Assembly (NCBI RefSeq): GCF_004919685.1
Contig: NZ_SMYZ01000144.1
Location: 352-36,833, forward strand
DNA: 36,482 nucleotides
Direction: 5' to 3'
DNA from: Mesorhizobium norvegicum
GTDB lineage: Bacteria; Pseudomonadota; Alphaproteobacteria; Rhizobiales; Rhizobiaceae
Shown here piece after piece: positions 15,397 to 22,999 of this stretch. Position numbers and translations under genes: made by a program. Numbering within the stretch: position 1 is the first letter of the stretch; every line of letters starts with the position of its first letter. Under the pieces are notes generated by a model, which saw only the letters and a program-made list of their open reading frames with translations, searched no databases and was not told the DNA's origin.

Positions 15397-16701
15397 ATGA
15401 GCCCCGCCAAAAAACCCGATCTTCTGCGCGACAACGAGCTGATCTATGGCCGGCTGCTGACGGTCGACGAGCCGCATCTGATCCAGCGCTACAACAAGGC
15501 GCTGGCCGCATTCGGCTTGAAGCCAACGAAACTGAAAAGCTTCCAGATCGACCGCACCGGCTTCTCGCCCGAAGTGGCCGAGGAATGCGGCGATTACGAT
15601 TATCTCGATCCCAACGAGGTCAACCGCCGTTTCATCATCCTGACGCCGTCGCAGGTCGACCTGCCGGTGGTGCACACCGCCTTCTCCAACACCTCGCAGC
15701 TGATGTTCGAGTTCATGTCCAAGAACCAGCGCGCCATCGACGCGCTGACCATCAAGGACGTCATCTACGGCGAGATCGAGGATTCCGTTCCCAAGGTCAA
15801 CGACATCGAAGACCTGCTGTCGATCAGCCAGGTCGAATTCAAGGTGCTGTCGGCCGAGGATGTGTTGGGCAAGGCCGCCGAACTCGGCAAGCTCGTCGAC
15901 AGGCTGAAGCAGGAGCCCGACGCCTGGCGCGACAACGCCATGCTGACCCGCATGGTCGAGCTCGCCAAGATCTGCGGCGACATCCGCGAGAACGCGCTGG
16001 TGCCGGACCAGGTGATCTTCCGCCACAACGCCTACTGGACGAGCCATTTCGGCGGCCTCTACGTGTTCGTCGACCCTGATATGACGACGGTGATCAGTGA
16101 TCCTTCAGCACCCGGCTTCCGCCGCTCACGGCCGTGGCAGGTCAGCTATCTCTCGATCAACGACGCCGACAAGGTGTTCAAGTTCCTCGCCACCACCGGC
16201 CGCATCGAGCTGCCGCGTGCCTCCTGGGTCGAGGCCTCGGGCTATCTCGAGCACCGCGCCGAGATGGTGGTGCGCGCGCTGATCCGCGACGCCGAGCCGG
16301 ACCGCAACCTGACCGATGTCGACAAGGTCTGGCTGCAGACCTGGATCCAGAGCCATGCCGACCTGATCACCAGGGACGGCAATTTTCCCTTCCTCAACGC
16401 CGCCAAGCGCGAGATCGCCCAGCTCGGCCACCTCAAGATCGAGGATGTGTTCCCGCAGCAGCGCTTCCTGGTGATCCGCGCCAAGCCTGACCATCCCGAC
16501 GCCTGGCTGACCAACCGGCTGATCTCGGATTTCGTGCCGTCGGACTTCGTCTCGCGCTACATCTTCAATAAGCAGGGCTTCTACAAGGACTATGACGGCT
16601 TCAGCGACGCCTGGCGATCGCATGTTGTGGACGTTCTCAAAACCACATATTTGAAGGACAAGGTGGCGTTTCGCACACGCCTCTACGGCCTGACTGACTA
16701 A
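15397..16701 (+). CDS. Uncharacterised soluble protein, fourth gene of the AAA block
   Basis: A 434-residue cytoplasmic protein without signal peptide or membrane helix. It is acidic and mixed alpha/beta: RDNELIYGRLLTVDEPHLIQ near residues 10-30, RFIILTPSQVDLPVVHTAF near 78-96, a helical middle (KAAELGKLVDRLKQEPDAW), a striking HNAYWTSHFGGLYVFVDPDM segment near 210-230, and a conserved-looking C-terminus (DFVPSDFVSRYIFNKQGFYK). No family recognised. The start ATG at 15397 is preceded by GGGGAGAAGGGAAG, which is the 3' arm of a repeat hairpin (15367-15392), so translation may depend on opening that hairpin. The frame is open upstream to 15241, but that part is repeat-derived and not protein-like. 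Same strand and order as the AAA gene; probably a component of the same machine. Confidence 0.8.
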   Translation: MSPAKKPDLLRDNELIYGRLLTVDEPHLIQRYNKALAAFGLKPTKLKSFQIDRTGFSPEVAEECGDYDYLDPNEVNRRFIILTPSQVDLPVVHTAFSNTSQLMFEFMSKNQRAIDALTIKDVIYGEIEDSVPKVNDIEDLLSISQVEFKVLSAEDVLGKAAELGKLVDRLKQEPDAWRDNAMLTRMVELAKICGDIRENALVPDQVIFRHNAYWTSHFGGLYVFVDPDMTTVISDPSAPGFRRSRPWQVSYLSINDADKVFKFLATTGRIELPRASWVEASGYLEHRAEMVVRALIRDAEPDRNLTDVDKVWLQTWIQSHADLITRDGNFPFLNAAKREIAQLGHLKIEDVFPQQRFLVIRAKPDHPDAWLTNRLISDFVPSDFVSRYIFNKQGFYKDYDGFSDAWRSHVVDVLKTTYLKDKVAFRTRLYGLTD

Positions 16702-16888
16702 TGCATGTCGCCCAAAAGTGACCGCGGTTTTGGGAGAACGACATGCATAAACCAAAGACCTAAAGCGCGTCGCATGAATCCGTTTCGACCCGACGCGCTT
16801 TAGAACGAAATGAACCGCCATTTCGTTCTAACTTGTTGTTTTGGCGCATGATGTTATCCAAAAAGTCTGCAACTTTTTGGCATCATGC
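16701..16888. repeat. Cluster of four consecutive palindromic hairpins
   Basis: Four separate inverted repeats lie head to tail in the gap before the DUF2333-like gene. (1) 16701-16748, outer arms ATGCATGTCG/CGACATGCAT. (2) 16761-16802, 12-base arms TAAAGCGCGTCG/CGACGCGCTTTA. (3) 16801-16830, arms TAGAACGAAATG/CATTTCGTTCTA. (4) 16846-16888, outer arms GCATGATG/CATCATGC and inner CCAAAAAGT/ACTTTTTGG. The first starts on the last base of the preceding stop codon and recurs almost identically at 18049-18096 on the other side of the next gene. Confidence 0.85.
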
Positions 16889-16909
16889 TTTGAGGGGGGT
16901 GACATCGCC

Positions 16910-18034
16910 ATGCTCGATCCGATCGTGAACTTCTTCACCCGGATTTTCCAGTGGATCGGCCGCGGCATCGGGCTTTTGATCGGCGTGATCCTGTGGCCGT
17001 TCCTGTGGGCCGGGCGCTGGTACACGCAGCGCGGCTGGATCCTCAAGGCGGCGGTCGGCGTCGCTCTGCTGGTGCTGATCGGCCTCTACGCCAACTTCTT
17101 CTACGCCACCCAGTGGTGGAACAATTTCAACCCGAACTATCCCGACACCTACACGTTCGAGAAGCGCAACATATCCGCCGGCGAACAGGTTGCCGCCGGC
17201 GCCGGCACGGACACCGCCAAGACCTGCGGCAACTCCGGCATTGCCCAGATCGCCGCCGACCTGACCGACTTCAACGTCAACCAGAATGCCTGGATCTCGT
17301 CGATGATCCTCTACAAGGTTGGCCTGTTCGGCATCGACTGGGACCACACACCGTGGATGGACAACAAGGCCTCGTTCCAGCGCGGCATCAACCAGGCGGT
17401 GCGGCGCACGGCGACCGAACTCGCCGACAATCTCGGCCGGGTCCGCACCACATCGCAGATCGATGCCGATCTGCAGGACGCGCGCGGCAATCTGCAGTTC
17501 GACGAATACACCTGGTATTTCGGCGTGAGCCCGTTCGGTCCGAAGACGCCGACACCGAGTTACTACCGCGACGCCGTGCGCAAGCTGCGTTCCTTCAACG
17601 CCCGCCTGGCCACCTGTCAGGCGACCTTCGATGCCCGCGCCGACAATCTGAAACAATATATCGATCGTATCGCTTCGGACATCGGCTCGACCTCGGCCAT
17701 CCTCAAGGAACGCGCTGAAAACCACAACAACGGCTGGTTCGATTTCCGTGCCGACGATCGCTACTGGTTCGCCTATGGCCAGCTCTACGCTTATTACGGC
17801 CTGATGAAGGGTGCCCAGGCAGACTTCGAGGACGTCATCAAGGAAAAGCATCTGCAGAGCCTGTGGGACACGATGGACGCACAGTTCGTCTCGGCGCTGC
17901 GCATCCAGCCTTTCATCATCGCCAATGGCCGCGAGGATGGCTGGCTGTTGCCGACGCATCTGACGACGATGGGCTTCTACGTGCTCAGGGTGCGCTCCAA
18001 CATGGTCGAAATCAGCAACGTTCTGACGCAATAA
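16910..18034 (+). CDS. DUF2333-like inner-membrane protein, fifth gene of the AAA block
   Basis: A 374-residue protein anchored at its N-terminus. Residues about 15-36 (WIGRGIGLLIGVILWPFLWA) and 43-66 (GWILKAAVGVALLVLIGLYA) are hydrophobic; the rest, from about residue 70, is a large soluble domain probably in the periplasm, with YPDTYTFEKRNISAGEQVAA, DFNVNQNAWISSM, a conserved-looking DEYTWYFGVSPFGP and a helical C-terminal part (YWFAYGQLYAYYGLMKGAQADF region). The overall pattern recalls the DUF2333 family, from memory; the family has no known function. The start ATG at 16910 follows a G-rich tract (GAGGGGGG). It is preceded and followed by copies of the same 48-bp palindrome. As the only membrane protein of the block it could link the cytoplasmic ATPase to the envelope. 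Confidence 0.8.
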   Translation: MLDPIVNFFTRIFQWIGRGIGLLIGVILWPFLWAGRWYTQRGWILKAAVGVALLVLIGLYANFFYATQWWNNFNPNYPDTYTFEKRNISAGEQVAAGAGTDTAKTCGNSGIAQIAADLTDFNVNQNAWISSMILYKVGLFGIDWDHTPWMDNKASFQRGINQAVRRTATELADNLGRVRTTSQIDADLQDARGNLQFDEYTWYFGVSPFGPKTPTPSYYRDAVRKLRSFNARLATCQATFDARADNLKQYIDRIASDIGSTSAILKERAENHNNGWFDFRADDRYWFAYGQLYAYYGLMKGAQADFEDVIKEKHLQSLWDTMDAQFVSALRIQPFIIANGREDGWLLPTHLTTMGFYVLRVRSNMVEISNVLTQ

Positions 18035-18048
18035 GGCTGTTCAGCCCA

Positions 18049-18096
18049 ATGCATGTCGCCCAAAAGTGGTCCCGGTTTTGGGAGAACGACATGCAT
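18049..18096. repeat. 48-bp palindrome, second copy
   Basis: Arms ATGCATGTCG (18049-18058) and CGACATGCAT (18087-18096), inner CCCAAAA/TTTTGGG. It differs from the copy at 16701-16748 at only three central positions. The two copies bracket the DUF2333-like gene in direct orientation. Confidence 0.85.
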
Positions 18097-18104
18097 AAAA
18101 ATAA

Positions 18105-18133
18105 AAGCCTAAGGCGCGGTGCGCTTTAGGCTT
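18105..18133. repeat. Hairpin following the 48-bp palindrome
   Basis: AAGCCTAA (18105-18112) pairs with TTAGGCTT (18126-18133), and the pairing continues inward through GGCGC/GCGCT with one G-T pair, giving a 13-bp stem with a three-base loop. No T run follows, so it is either part of the repeat element or a weak terminator for the AAA block. The rest of 18134-18314 holds no gene I can support. Confidence 0.55.
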
Positions 18134-18314
18134 GCGATGGCGAATTTGCGCCGTCGCCTCTGTCGCATTCCGTGCATTGCGCGGCTGTTTTGAGACGGCG
18201 GAGCGACGCATCCTCTGGCTTCTATACGGCGCGGCAACGGAGCCGGGAAGAACCGACGACAGTCGGCCGGTCCGCAGAGGAATTTTCTCTAGAGGAAACA
18301 TAGTTGCACGCAAG

Positions 18315-18344
18315 TTGACGCCGTGGCAGCGACATGGTTAGAAC
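18315..18344 (+). promoter_or_regulatory. Candidate sigma70-type promoter for fhs
   Basis: TTGACG (18315-18320) is followed after 18 bases by TAGAAC (18339-18344), matching -35 and -10 elements at five and four of six positions. It lies about 80 bp before the fhs start codon. Confidence 0.4.
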
Positions 18345-18425
18345 ATGCCCGCGCCCGGTTCCAACCTGCTTGCCAGTAAGATCAAACCCGTCCCCTCCAC
18401 CGTCCAATCCAGAGGAAAAGCCGTC

Positions 18426-20105
18426 ATGGCCGAAGTGAAGTCCGACATCGAGATCGCGCGCGGCGCCAAGAAAAAGCAGATCCAGGAGATCGGCCAGAAG
18501 ATCGGCATCCCGACCGAACACCTGCTGCCCTACGGCCACGACAAGGCCAAGATATCAGCCGAATTCATCAAGTCGGTGAAGGGTAACAAGGACGGCAAGC
18601 TGATCCTCGTCACCGCCATCAACCCGACGCCGGCCGGCGAAGGCAAGACCACGACCACGGTCGGCCTTGGTGACGGCCTGAACCGCATCGGCAAGAAGGC
18701 GATCGTCTGCATCCGCGAGGCCTCGCTCGGCCCGAACTTCGGCGTCAAGGGCGGTGCCGCCGGCGGCGGCTATGCGCAGGTCGTGCCGATGGAAGACATG
18801 AACCTCCACTTCACCGGTGACTTCCACGCCATCACCACGGCGCACAATCTGCTTTCGGCGCTGATCGACAACCACATCTACTGGGGCAACGAGCTCGGCA
18901 TCGACACCCGCCGCGTCGTCTGGCGCCGCGTCATGGACATGAACGACCGCGCACTGCGCGAGATGATCTGTTCGCTCGGCGGCGTCGCCAATGGCTTCCC
19001 GCGCGAAGGCGGCTTCGACATCACCGTCGCCTCCGAAGTCATGGCCATTCTGTGCCTGTCCACCGACCTGAAGGACCTTGAAAAGCGCCTCGGCGACATC
19101 ATCGTCGCCTACCGCCGCGACAAGTCGGCGGTTTATGCCCGCGACCTCAAGGCCGACGGCGCCATGGCCGTGCTGCTCAAGGACGCCATGCAGCCCAATC
19201 TGGTGCAGACGCTGGAGAACAACCCGGCTTTCGTCCATGGCGGCCCGTTCGCCAACATCGCGCATGGCTGCAATTCGGTCGTCGCCACCACGACGGCACT
19301 CAAGCTTGCCGACTATGTCGTCACCGAAGCCGGCTTCGGCGCCGATTTGGGCGCTGAAAAATTCTTCGACATCAAGTGCCGCAAGGCTGGACTGAAGCCG
19401 GCGGCGGCGGTCATCGTCGCCACCGTGCGCGCCATGAAGATGAATGGCGGCGTCAAGAAGGAAGACCTCGGCAAGGAAAACGTCGAGGCGGTGAAGAAGG
19501 GCTGCGCCAACCTCGGTCGCCACATCGAGAACATCCGCCAGTTCGGCGTCCCTGCGGTGGTTGCCATCAACCACTTCTATTCCGACACCGACGCCGAGAT
19601 CCAGGCGATGAAGGACTATGTCGCCTCGATGGGCGAAGAAGCGATCCTGTGCAAGCACTGGGCCCACGGCTCGGCCGGCATCGAGGAGCTCGCCAACAAG
19701 GTGGTGGCGCTGGCCGAATCCGGCGCTTCACAGTTCGCGCCGCTCTATCCCGATGCCATGCCGCTGTTCGAGAAGATCAACACCATCGTCCAGCGCATCT
19801 ATCGCGGCTCCGAAGCAATCGCCGACAAGTCGGTTCGCGACCAGCTGCACGCCTGGGAGCAGGCCGGCTATGGCCATCTGCCGGTCTGCATGGCCAAGAC
19901 CCAGTACTCCTTCTCGACCGACCCGAACCTGCGCGGCGCGCCGACCGGCCACACCGTGCCGGTGCGCGAGGTCAGGCTTTCGGCCGGCGCCGGCTTCGTC
20001 GTCATCATCTGCGGCGAGGTCATGACCATGCCCGGCCTGCCCAAGGCGCCGTCCTCGGAAAAGATCTTCCTCAACGAAGCCGGCCAGATCGAAGGCCTGT
20101 TCTAA
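18426..20105 (+). CDS. fhs: Formate--tetrahydrofolate ligase
   Basis: Cytoplasmic enzyme of one-carbon metabolism: formate + ATP + tetrahydrofolate gives 10-formyltetrahydrofolate + ADP + phosphate. The 559-residue length is normal for bacterial Fhs. Diagnostic features are the P-loop-like TPAGEGKTT (68-76), the glycine-rich GPNFGVKGGAAGGGYAQVVP, the FTGDFHAITTAHNLLSALID segment, and the C-terminal VREVRLSAGAGFVVIICGE and MPGLPKAPSSEKI. I chose the ATG at 18426 because AGAGGAA lies upstream and it gives MAEVKSDIEIARGAK, the usual N-terminus; an in-frame ATG at 18345 exists. It is a single-gene unit ended by a strong bidirectional terminator. Confidence 0.97.
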   Translation: MAEVKSDIEIARGAKKKQIQEIGQKIGIPTEHLLPYGHDKAKISAEFIKSVKGNKDGKLILVTAINPTPAGEGKTTTTVGLGDGLNRIGKKAIVCIREASLGPNFGVKGGAAGGGYAQVVPMEDMNLHFTGDFHAITTAHNLLSALIDNHIYWGNELGIDTRRVVWRRVMDMNDRALREMICSLGGVANGFPREGGFDITVASEVMAILCLSTDLKDLEKRLGDIIVAYRRDKSAVYARDLKADGAMAVLLKDAMQPNLVQTLENNPAFVHGGPFANIAHGCNSVVATTTALKLADYVVTEAGFGADLGAEKFFDIKCRKAGLKPAAAVIVATVRAMKMNGGVKKEDLGKENVEAVKKGCANLGRHIENIRQFGVPAVVAINHFYSDTDAEIQAMKDYVASMGEEAILCKHWAHGSAGIEELANKVVALAESGASQFAPLYPDAMPLFEKINTIVQRIYRGSEAIADKSVRDQLHAWEQAGYGHLPVCMAKTQYSFSTDPNLRGAPTGHTVPVREVRLSAGAGFVVIICGEVMTMPGLPKAPSSEKIFLNEAGQIEGLF

Positions 20106-20126
20106 AATCCTTCAATTCAAAACAGC

Positions 20127-20156
20127 AAAGGGCGCCGCCGCGATGCGGCGCCCTTT
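20127..20156. terminator. Bidirectional terminator between fhs and isochorismatase-family gene
   Basis: A 12-bp perfect stem, AAAGGGCGCCGC (20127-20138) with GCGGCGCCCTTT (20145-20156) and a six-base loop, followed by CTGTTTTC on plus; the minus strand continues GCTGTTTTG. It serves both convergent genes. Confidence 0.8.
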
Positions 20157-20172
20157 CTGTTTTCGGATAGTC

Positions 20173-20817
20173 CTACGCGGCGTTGCGCGACAGCGCCCGC
20201 TGGTTGGAGCCGAAGATCGTGTCGCGTTCCGGCAGCGCGCCTGTCTTCAGGCACTCGACCCATTCGGTGGTCTTGAGCACGGCGGCGAAGCGCGACTGCA
20301 GGATGATTGTCACCACACGGTGGATCTCCTCGGCCGAGGCATAACCGGCGCTGTTGGCGTAAGGCACCGAGCCGGTCGCATCGGACAGGAACTCGACGGC
20401 AAAGCCCATATGGACGGCGTGGATGATGGTCGACAGGTCGCAATTATGCGTCATGTAGCCGACCACGGTGATCGTATCGATGGCATTGGCGCGCAGCCAG
20501 TCCTCCAGATCGGTGCCGGTGAAGGCGGAGGGCAGGTTCTTTTCGACATAGTGGTCGCGCTCACGCCTGGCGATCTCGGGATGCAGTTCGCCGCCATGGC
20601 TGCCCTTGGCGAAGATCGGCGATGTCTCGGGCGCCATCTGCTTGACGACCACCACCTTGATGCCGGCCGCTGCTGCCGCATCCATGGCGCGTGCCACATT
20701 GACGACGCTGTCGCGGAAGGGCGGATGCTGGATGGCAAGATTGCCGCCGTCATAGTCGTTCTGCACGTCGACGACGATCAGCGCCCGGCGCGGCGTGGTG
20801 TTGGCTGGGTCAGACAT
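20173..20817 (-). CDS. Isochorismatase-family cysteine hydrolase
   Basis: Cytoplasmic hydrolase of 214 residues from the isochorismatase/nicotinamidase superfamily. The catalytic triad is readable: D17 in VVDVQND, K93 in VEKNLPSAF and C126 in MTHNCDLST. The family includes nicotinamidases, ureidoacrylate and N-carbamoylsarcosine amidohydrolases, and true isochorismatases; nothing here decides the substrate. The segment GGELHPEI may carry metal ligands as in nicotinamidases, but the spacing is not diagnostic. It is transcribed divergently from a GlxA-type AraC regulator across 127 bp, a pairing frequent in proteobacteria and suggesting that the regulator controls this gene. Confidence 0.88.
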   Translation of the reverse strand: MSDPANTTPRRALIVVDVQNDYDGGNLAIQHPPFRDSVVNVARAMDAAAAAGIKVVVVKQMAPETSPIFAKGSHGGELHPEIARRERDHYVEKNLPSAFTGTDLEDWLRANAIDTITVVGYMTHNCDLSTIIHAVHMGFAVEFLSDATGSVPYANSAGYASAEEIHRVVTIILQSRFAAVLKTTEWVECLKTGALPERDTIFGSNQRALSRNAA

Positions 20818-20944
20818 GGTGTTTTCCTTTCCGGCTTGAATGCGATGGGCCGAAAATAGGCGGGTTGCCGGGCTGCCGAAAGTGGCCCGATTGACATCAA
20901 TCGAAAGAATTGGGACAATCCGCCATCAACTGCCGGAAGCACCC

Positions 20945-21940
20945 ATGACCGACCCGATCATTGCCGTCCTCGCCTTCGACGGCATCAGCCCGTTCCATCT
21001 TTCCGTGCCGTGCCTGGTCTTCGGCGAGGACAGGACGGCGCTTGGCCTGCCGCGCTTCGACTTCCGCATCTGTGCGGCCAAGGCCGGCCCGATCCACACC
21101 GAGGCCGGACTGACCGTTGCCGCGCCGCATGGGCTCGAAGGGCTCGACGGCGCCGATATCGTCATCATCCCAAGCTGGCATCATCTCGGCGAGCCGGCGT
21201 CGCCGCTGCTGATGGAGCCGCTGCGCCGGGCGCACCAACGCGGCGCGCTGATCGTCGGTCTGTGTCTGGGAACCTTTGCCATCGCCGCGGCCGGGCTGCT
21301 TTCGGGCCGCCGTGCCGCGACGCATTGGGCCTATTCCGAACAGTTGCAAACACTCCATCCCGACATCGCCGTCGATGCCACGGTGCTCTATGTCGACAAT
21401 GGCGATGTCGTGACCTCGGCCGGTGTTGCCGCCGGCCTCGACTGCTGTCTCCACATCGTGCGCGCCCGCTATGGCGCGGAAGCAGCCCTCCGGCTCGCCC
21501 GCCAGATTGTCCTTTCACCGCATCGGCAGGGCGGCCAGGCGCAATTCATCGAGCATCCGGTGGCAAGAAGCGCGGACGCCGACCGCTTCACCCAGGCCCT
21601 CGACGCGGTTCGCGCGACGCTTGGCGAGGCGCACAGCCTGGACCGCGTCGCCGAGGCCGCCGGCCTGACCCGGCGCACCTTCACCCGCCGCTTCCAGAAA
21701 TCGATCGGCACCAGTTTCGGCGAATGGCTGGCCAGCCAGCGGATCGAACTGGCGCAGCGGTTGCTGGAGGCAACGGAGAAATCGATGGACATCGTCGCCT
21801 TCGAGGCAGGCTTCGGCAGCGCCACATCGCTGCGCCAGCATTTCGCCGCAAGGCTCAAGACATCACCGGCGCAGTACCGGCGGGAATTCTCCCGGCGGGC
21901 CGATCAGGAGGAACCAATAGCGCGCGGCCTTTCGCACTGA
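20945..21940 (+). CDS. GlxA-family AraC-type transcriptional regulator
   Basis: A 331-residue regulator with an N-terminal DJ-1/PfpI-like (class I glutamine amidotransferase-like) sensor domain (residues about 3-190, with VGLCLGTFAIAAAGLL holding the nucleophile-elbow cysteine) and a C-terminal AraC DNA-binding domain (about 215-315; two helix-turn-helix units, AEAAGLTRRTFTRRFQK and VAFEAGFGSATSLRQHF). The DJ-1-like domain is usually a ligand sensor here rather than an enzyme. The start ATG at 20945 has GGAAG upstream; the frame is open further upstream without protein-like sequence. Its divergent neighbour, the isochorismatase-family gene, is the likely target. Confidence 0.9.
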   Translation: MTDPIIAVLAFDGISPFHLSVPCLVFGEDRTALGLPRFDFRICAAKAGPIHTEAGLTVAAPHGLEGLDGADIVIIPSWHHLGEPASPLLMEPLRRAHQRGALIVGLCLGTFAIAAAGLLSGRRAATHWAYSEQLQTLHPDIAVDATVLYVDNGDVVTSAGVAAGLDCCLHIVRARYGAEAALRLARQIVLSPHRQGGQAQFIEHPVARSADADRFTQALDAVRATLGEAHSLDRVAEAAGLTRRTFTRRFQKSIGTSFGEWLASQRIELAQRLLEATEKSMDIVAFEAGFGSATSLRQHFAARLKTSPAQYRREFSRRADQEEPIARGLSH

Positions 21941-21950
21941 GATAGAAAGG

Positions 21951-21981
21951 CCAAGGGCGCGCATCGATGCGGCGCCCTTGG
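21951..21981. terminator. Hairpin between convergent glxA-type gene and cytochrome b561
   Basis: CCAAGGGCGC (21951-21960) pairs with GCGCCCTTGG (21972-21981), with an inner GCAT/ATGC pair; 10-bp outer stem. No long T run is present on either strand, so it is only a probable terminator, shared by the convergent genes ending at 21940 and 22001. Confidence 0.5.
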
Positions 21982-22000
21982 GATCTCCAGTCTCCATGGT

Positions 22001-22561
22001 TCAGGCGACATCTTCCGGCGATGGCGCGCGTTTGCGGCCGGTGACCATGGCGCGAACAAGATTCTCGCCGTGGCGCAGACTGGCCAGCATCACGCCACCA
22101 ACATGAAGCCCGACCAGCACCAGGATACCATTGCCCAGGATCTTGTGCGTGTCCTCTACCCCGGCCACGCCCCACCAGGCATCGGTGGTCTGCATCCAGC
22201 CGGTAAGCGCAATTCCTGCGACGCAAGCGACAAGCGCCAGCACCATGGCCCCACCGGCGGGATTGTGGCCGAGATAACGCCTTTCACGGCCCTGCGCCAC
22301 ATCGGCGAGATACAAGCCCACCATGCGCGGCCCGCGCACGAATTGGCGGAAGCGCGTGTATCCCGATCCCACCAACCCGGCAATCAAACGCGAGGCAATC
22401 AGAACTCCAGCGCAATAGCCGGCCAGTTCATGCACCTTCATGATCTCTCCGGAGGAAAGCCACGCCACCGCAACGCACAGGACCAGCGACCAGTGAAAGA
22501 GGCGGACGTAGGGGCTCCAAACCTTGACCAATTGTTCTCGTGTCGAAACAGTGGCGTTCAT
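22001..22561 (-). CDS. Cytochrome b561-family membrane protein
   Basis: Inner-membrane di-haem cytochrome b of 186 residues with four hydrophobic helices (about residues 22-37, 42-66, 103-121, 141-160). Candidate haem ligands are H23 (RLFHWSL), H44 (KVHELAGY), H139 (DTHKILGN) and H153 (VGLHVGG); GHNPAGG in the middle loop is typical of the cytochrome b/b6 subfamily related to hydrogenase and formate dehydrogenase b subunits. It moves electrons across or within the membrane, here probably to or from the PepSY protein encoded 5 bp upstream. The pair is divergent from a two-component system, with mirrored response-regulator boxes in between. Confidence 0.9.
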   Translation of the reverse strand: MNATVSTREQLVKVWSPYVRLFHWSLVLCVAVAWLSSGEIMKVHELAGYCAGVLIASRLIAGLVGSGYTRFRQFVRGPRMVGLYLADVAQGRERRYLGHNPAGGAMVLALVACVAGIALTGWMQTTDAWWGVAGVEDTHKILGNGILVLVGLHVGGVMLASLRHGENLVRAMVTGRKRAPSPEDVA

Positions 22562-22566
22562 GGCGA

Positions 22567-22833
22567 TCAGCCGTCGTCGGAATCGGCGCCGACCGACTCG
22601 AGCGTCTTGGGGTTGAAGACGGCTTCCAGCTTCTTGCCGTCGGCGTCGAGCGCCTTGGCTTCGTAGCAGCCGTTTTCCGTCTTGATGCTGCGAACTTTCC
22701 AGCCTTCGCTTTCAAGCTTCTTTTGCAGCGCTTCGCGCGGCTGCCACTGGTCGGTCGGCACATTGCATTTGTCGGCGGCAAAGGCTGGCCCGGCAAAAGC
22801 CATCACCAACGCGGTCAGGATCAAGGTCTTCAT
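22567..22833 (-). CDS. Small periplasmic PepSY-domain protein
   Basis: An 88-residue exported protein: signal peptide MKTLILTALVMAFAGPAFA, then a single PepSY-like domain (QWQPREALQKKLESEGWKV, IKTENGCYEAKALDADGKKL, EAVFNPKTLE) ending in an acidic tail. PepSY domains are thought to inhibit proteases or act with membrane cytochromes in reductase systems. Two cysteines (CNVP near residue 22 and GCYE near 55) may form a disulfide. The ATG at 22831-22833 is preceded by GGAG. It is the first gene of a two-gene operon with cytochrome b561 (5-bp gap), and the pattern PepSY + cytochrome b + OmpR-type two-component system is a recurrent proteobacterial module. Confidence 0.85.
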   Translation of the reverse strand: MKTLILTALVMAFAGPAFAADKCNVPTDQWQPREALQKKLESEGWKVRSIKTENGCYEAKALDADGKKLEAVFNPKTLESVGADSDDG

Positions 22834-22883
22834 CTTGTTTTCTCCATCGGCCAATTCCGATGTCGCGGACCCTGGCCGTGAAA

Positions 22884-22900
22884 CCTGACAGCAGCCTGAA
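22884..22900 (-). promoter_or_regulatory. Response-regulator box facing the PepSY/cytochrome b561 operon
   Basis: Read on the minus strand the sequence is TTCAGGCTGCTGTCAGG: two TCAGG half-sites in direct repeat with an 11-base period. It lies 51 bp upstream of the PepSY start codon. An 11-base direct repeat is the usual footprint of an OmpR/QseB-type regulator dimer. Confidence 0.6.
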
Positions 22901-22938
22901 CGCACCTTGCATTGTCCAAAAGCCGCAATTGGCTTTCA

Positions 22939-22955
22939 TTCAGCTTCCTGTCAGC
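22939..22955 (+). promoter_or_regulatory. Response-regulator box facing the two-component operon
   Basis: TTCAGCTTCCTGTCAGC on the plus strand matches the minus-strand box at 22884-22900 (TTCAGGCTGCTGTCAGG) in both half-sites and in the 11-base period. It lies 45 bp before the response-regulator start codon, suggesting autoregulation. Confidence 0.6.
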
Positions 22956-22999
22956 CTCGTGCCGCATGGAGGTAGCGTGCTGCTGAACATGGAGGCAAG

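Noticed and set aside
16701..18133. Palindromes as a CRISPR array or IS ends
   Set aside because: The units are different from one another, not evenly spaced with unique spacers, and no transposase or cas gene is present.
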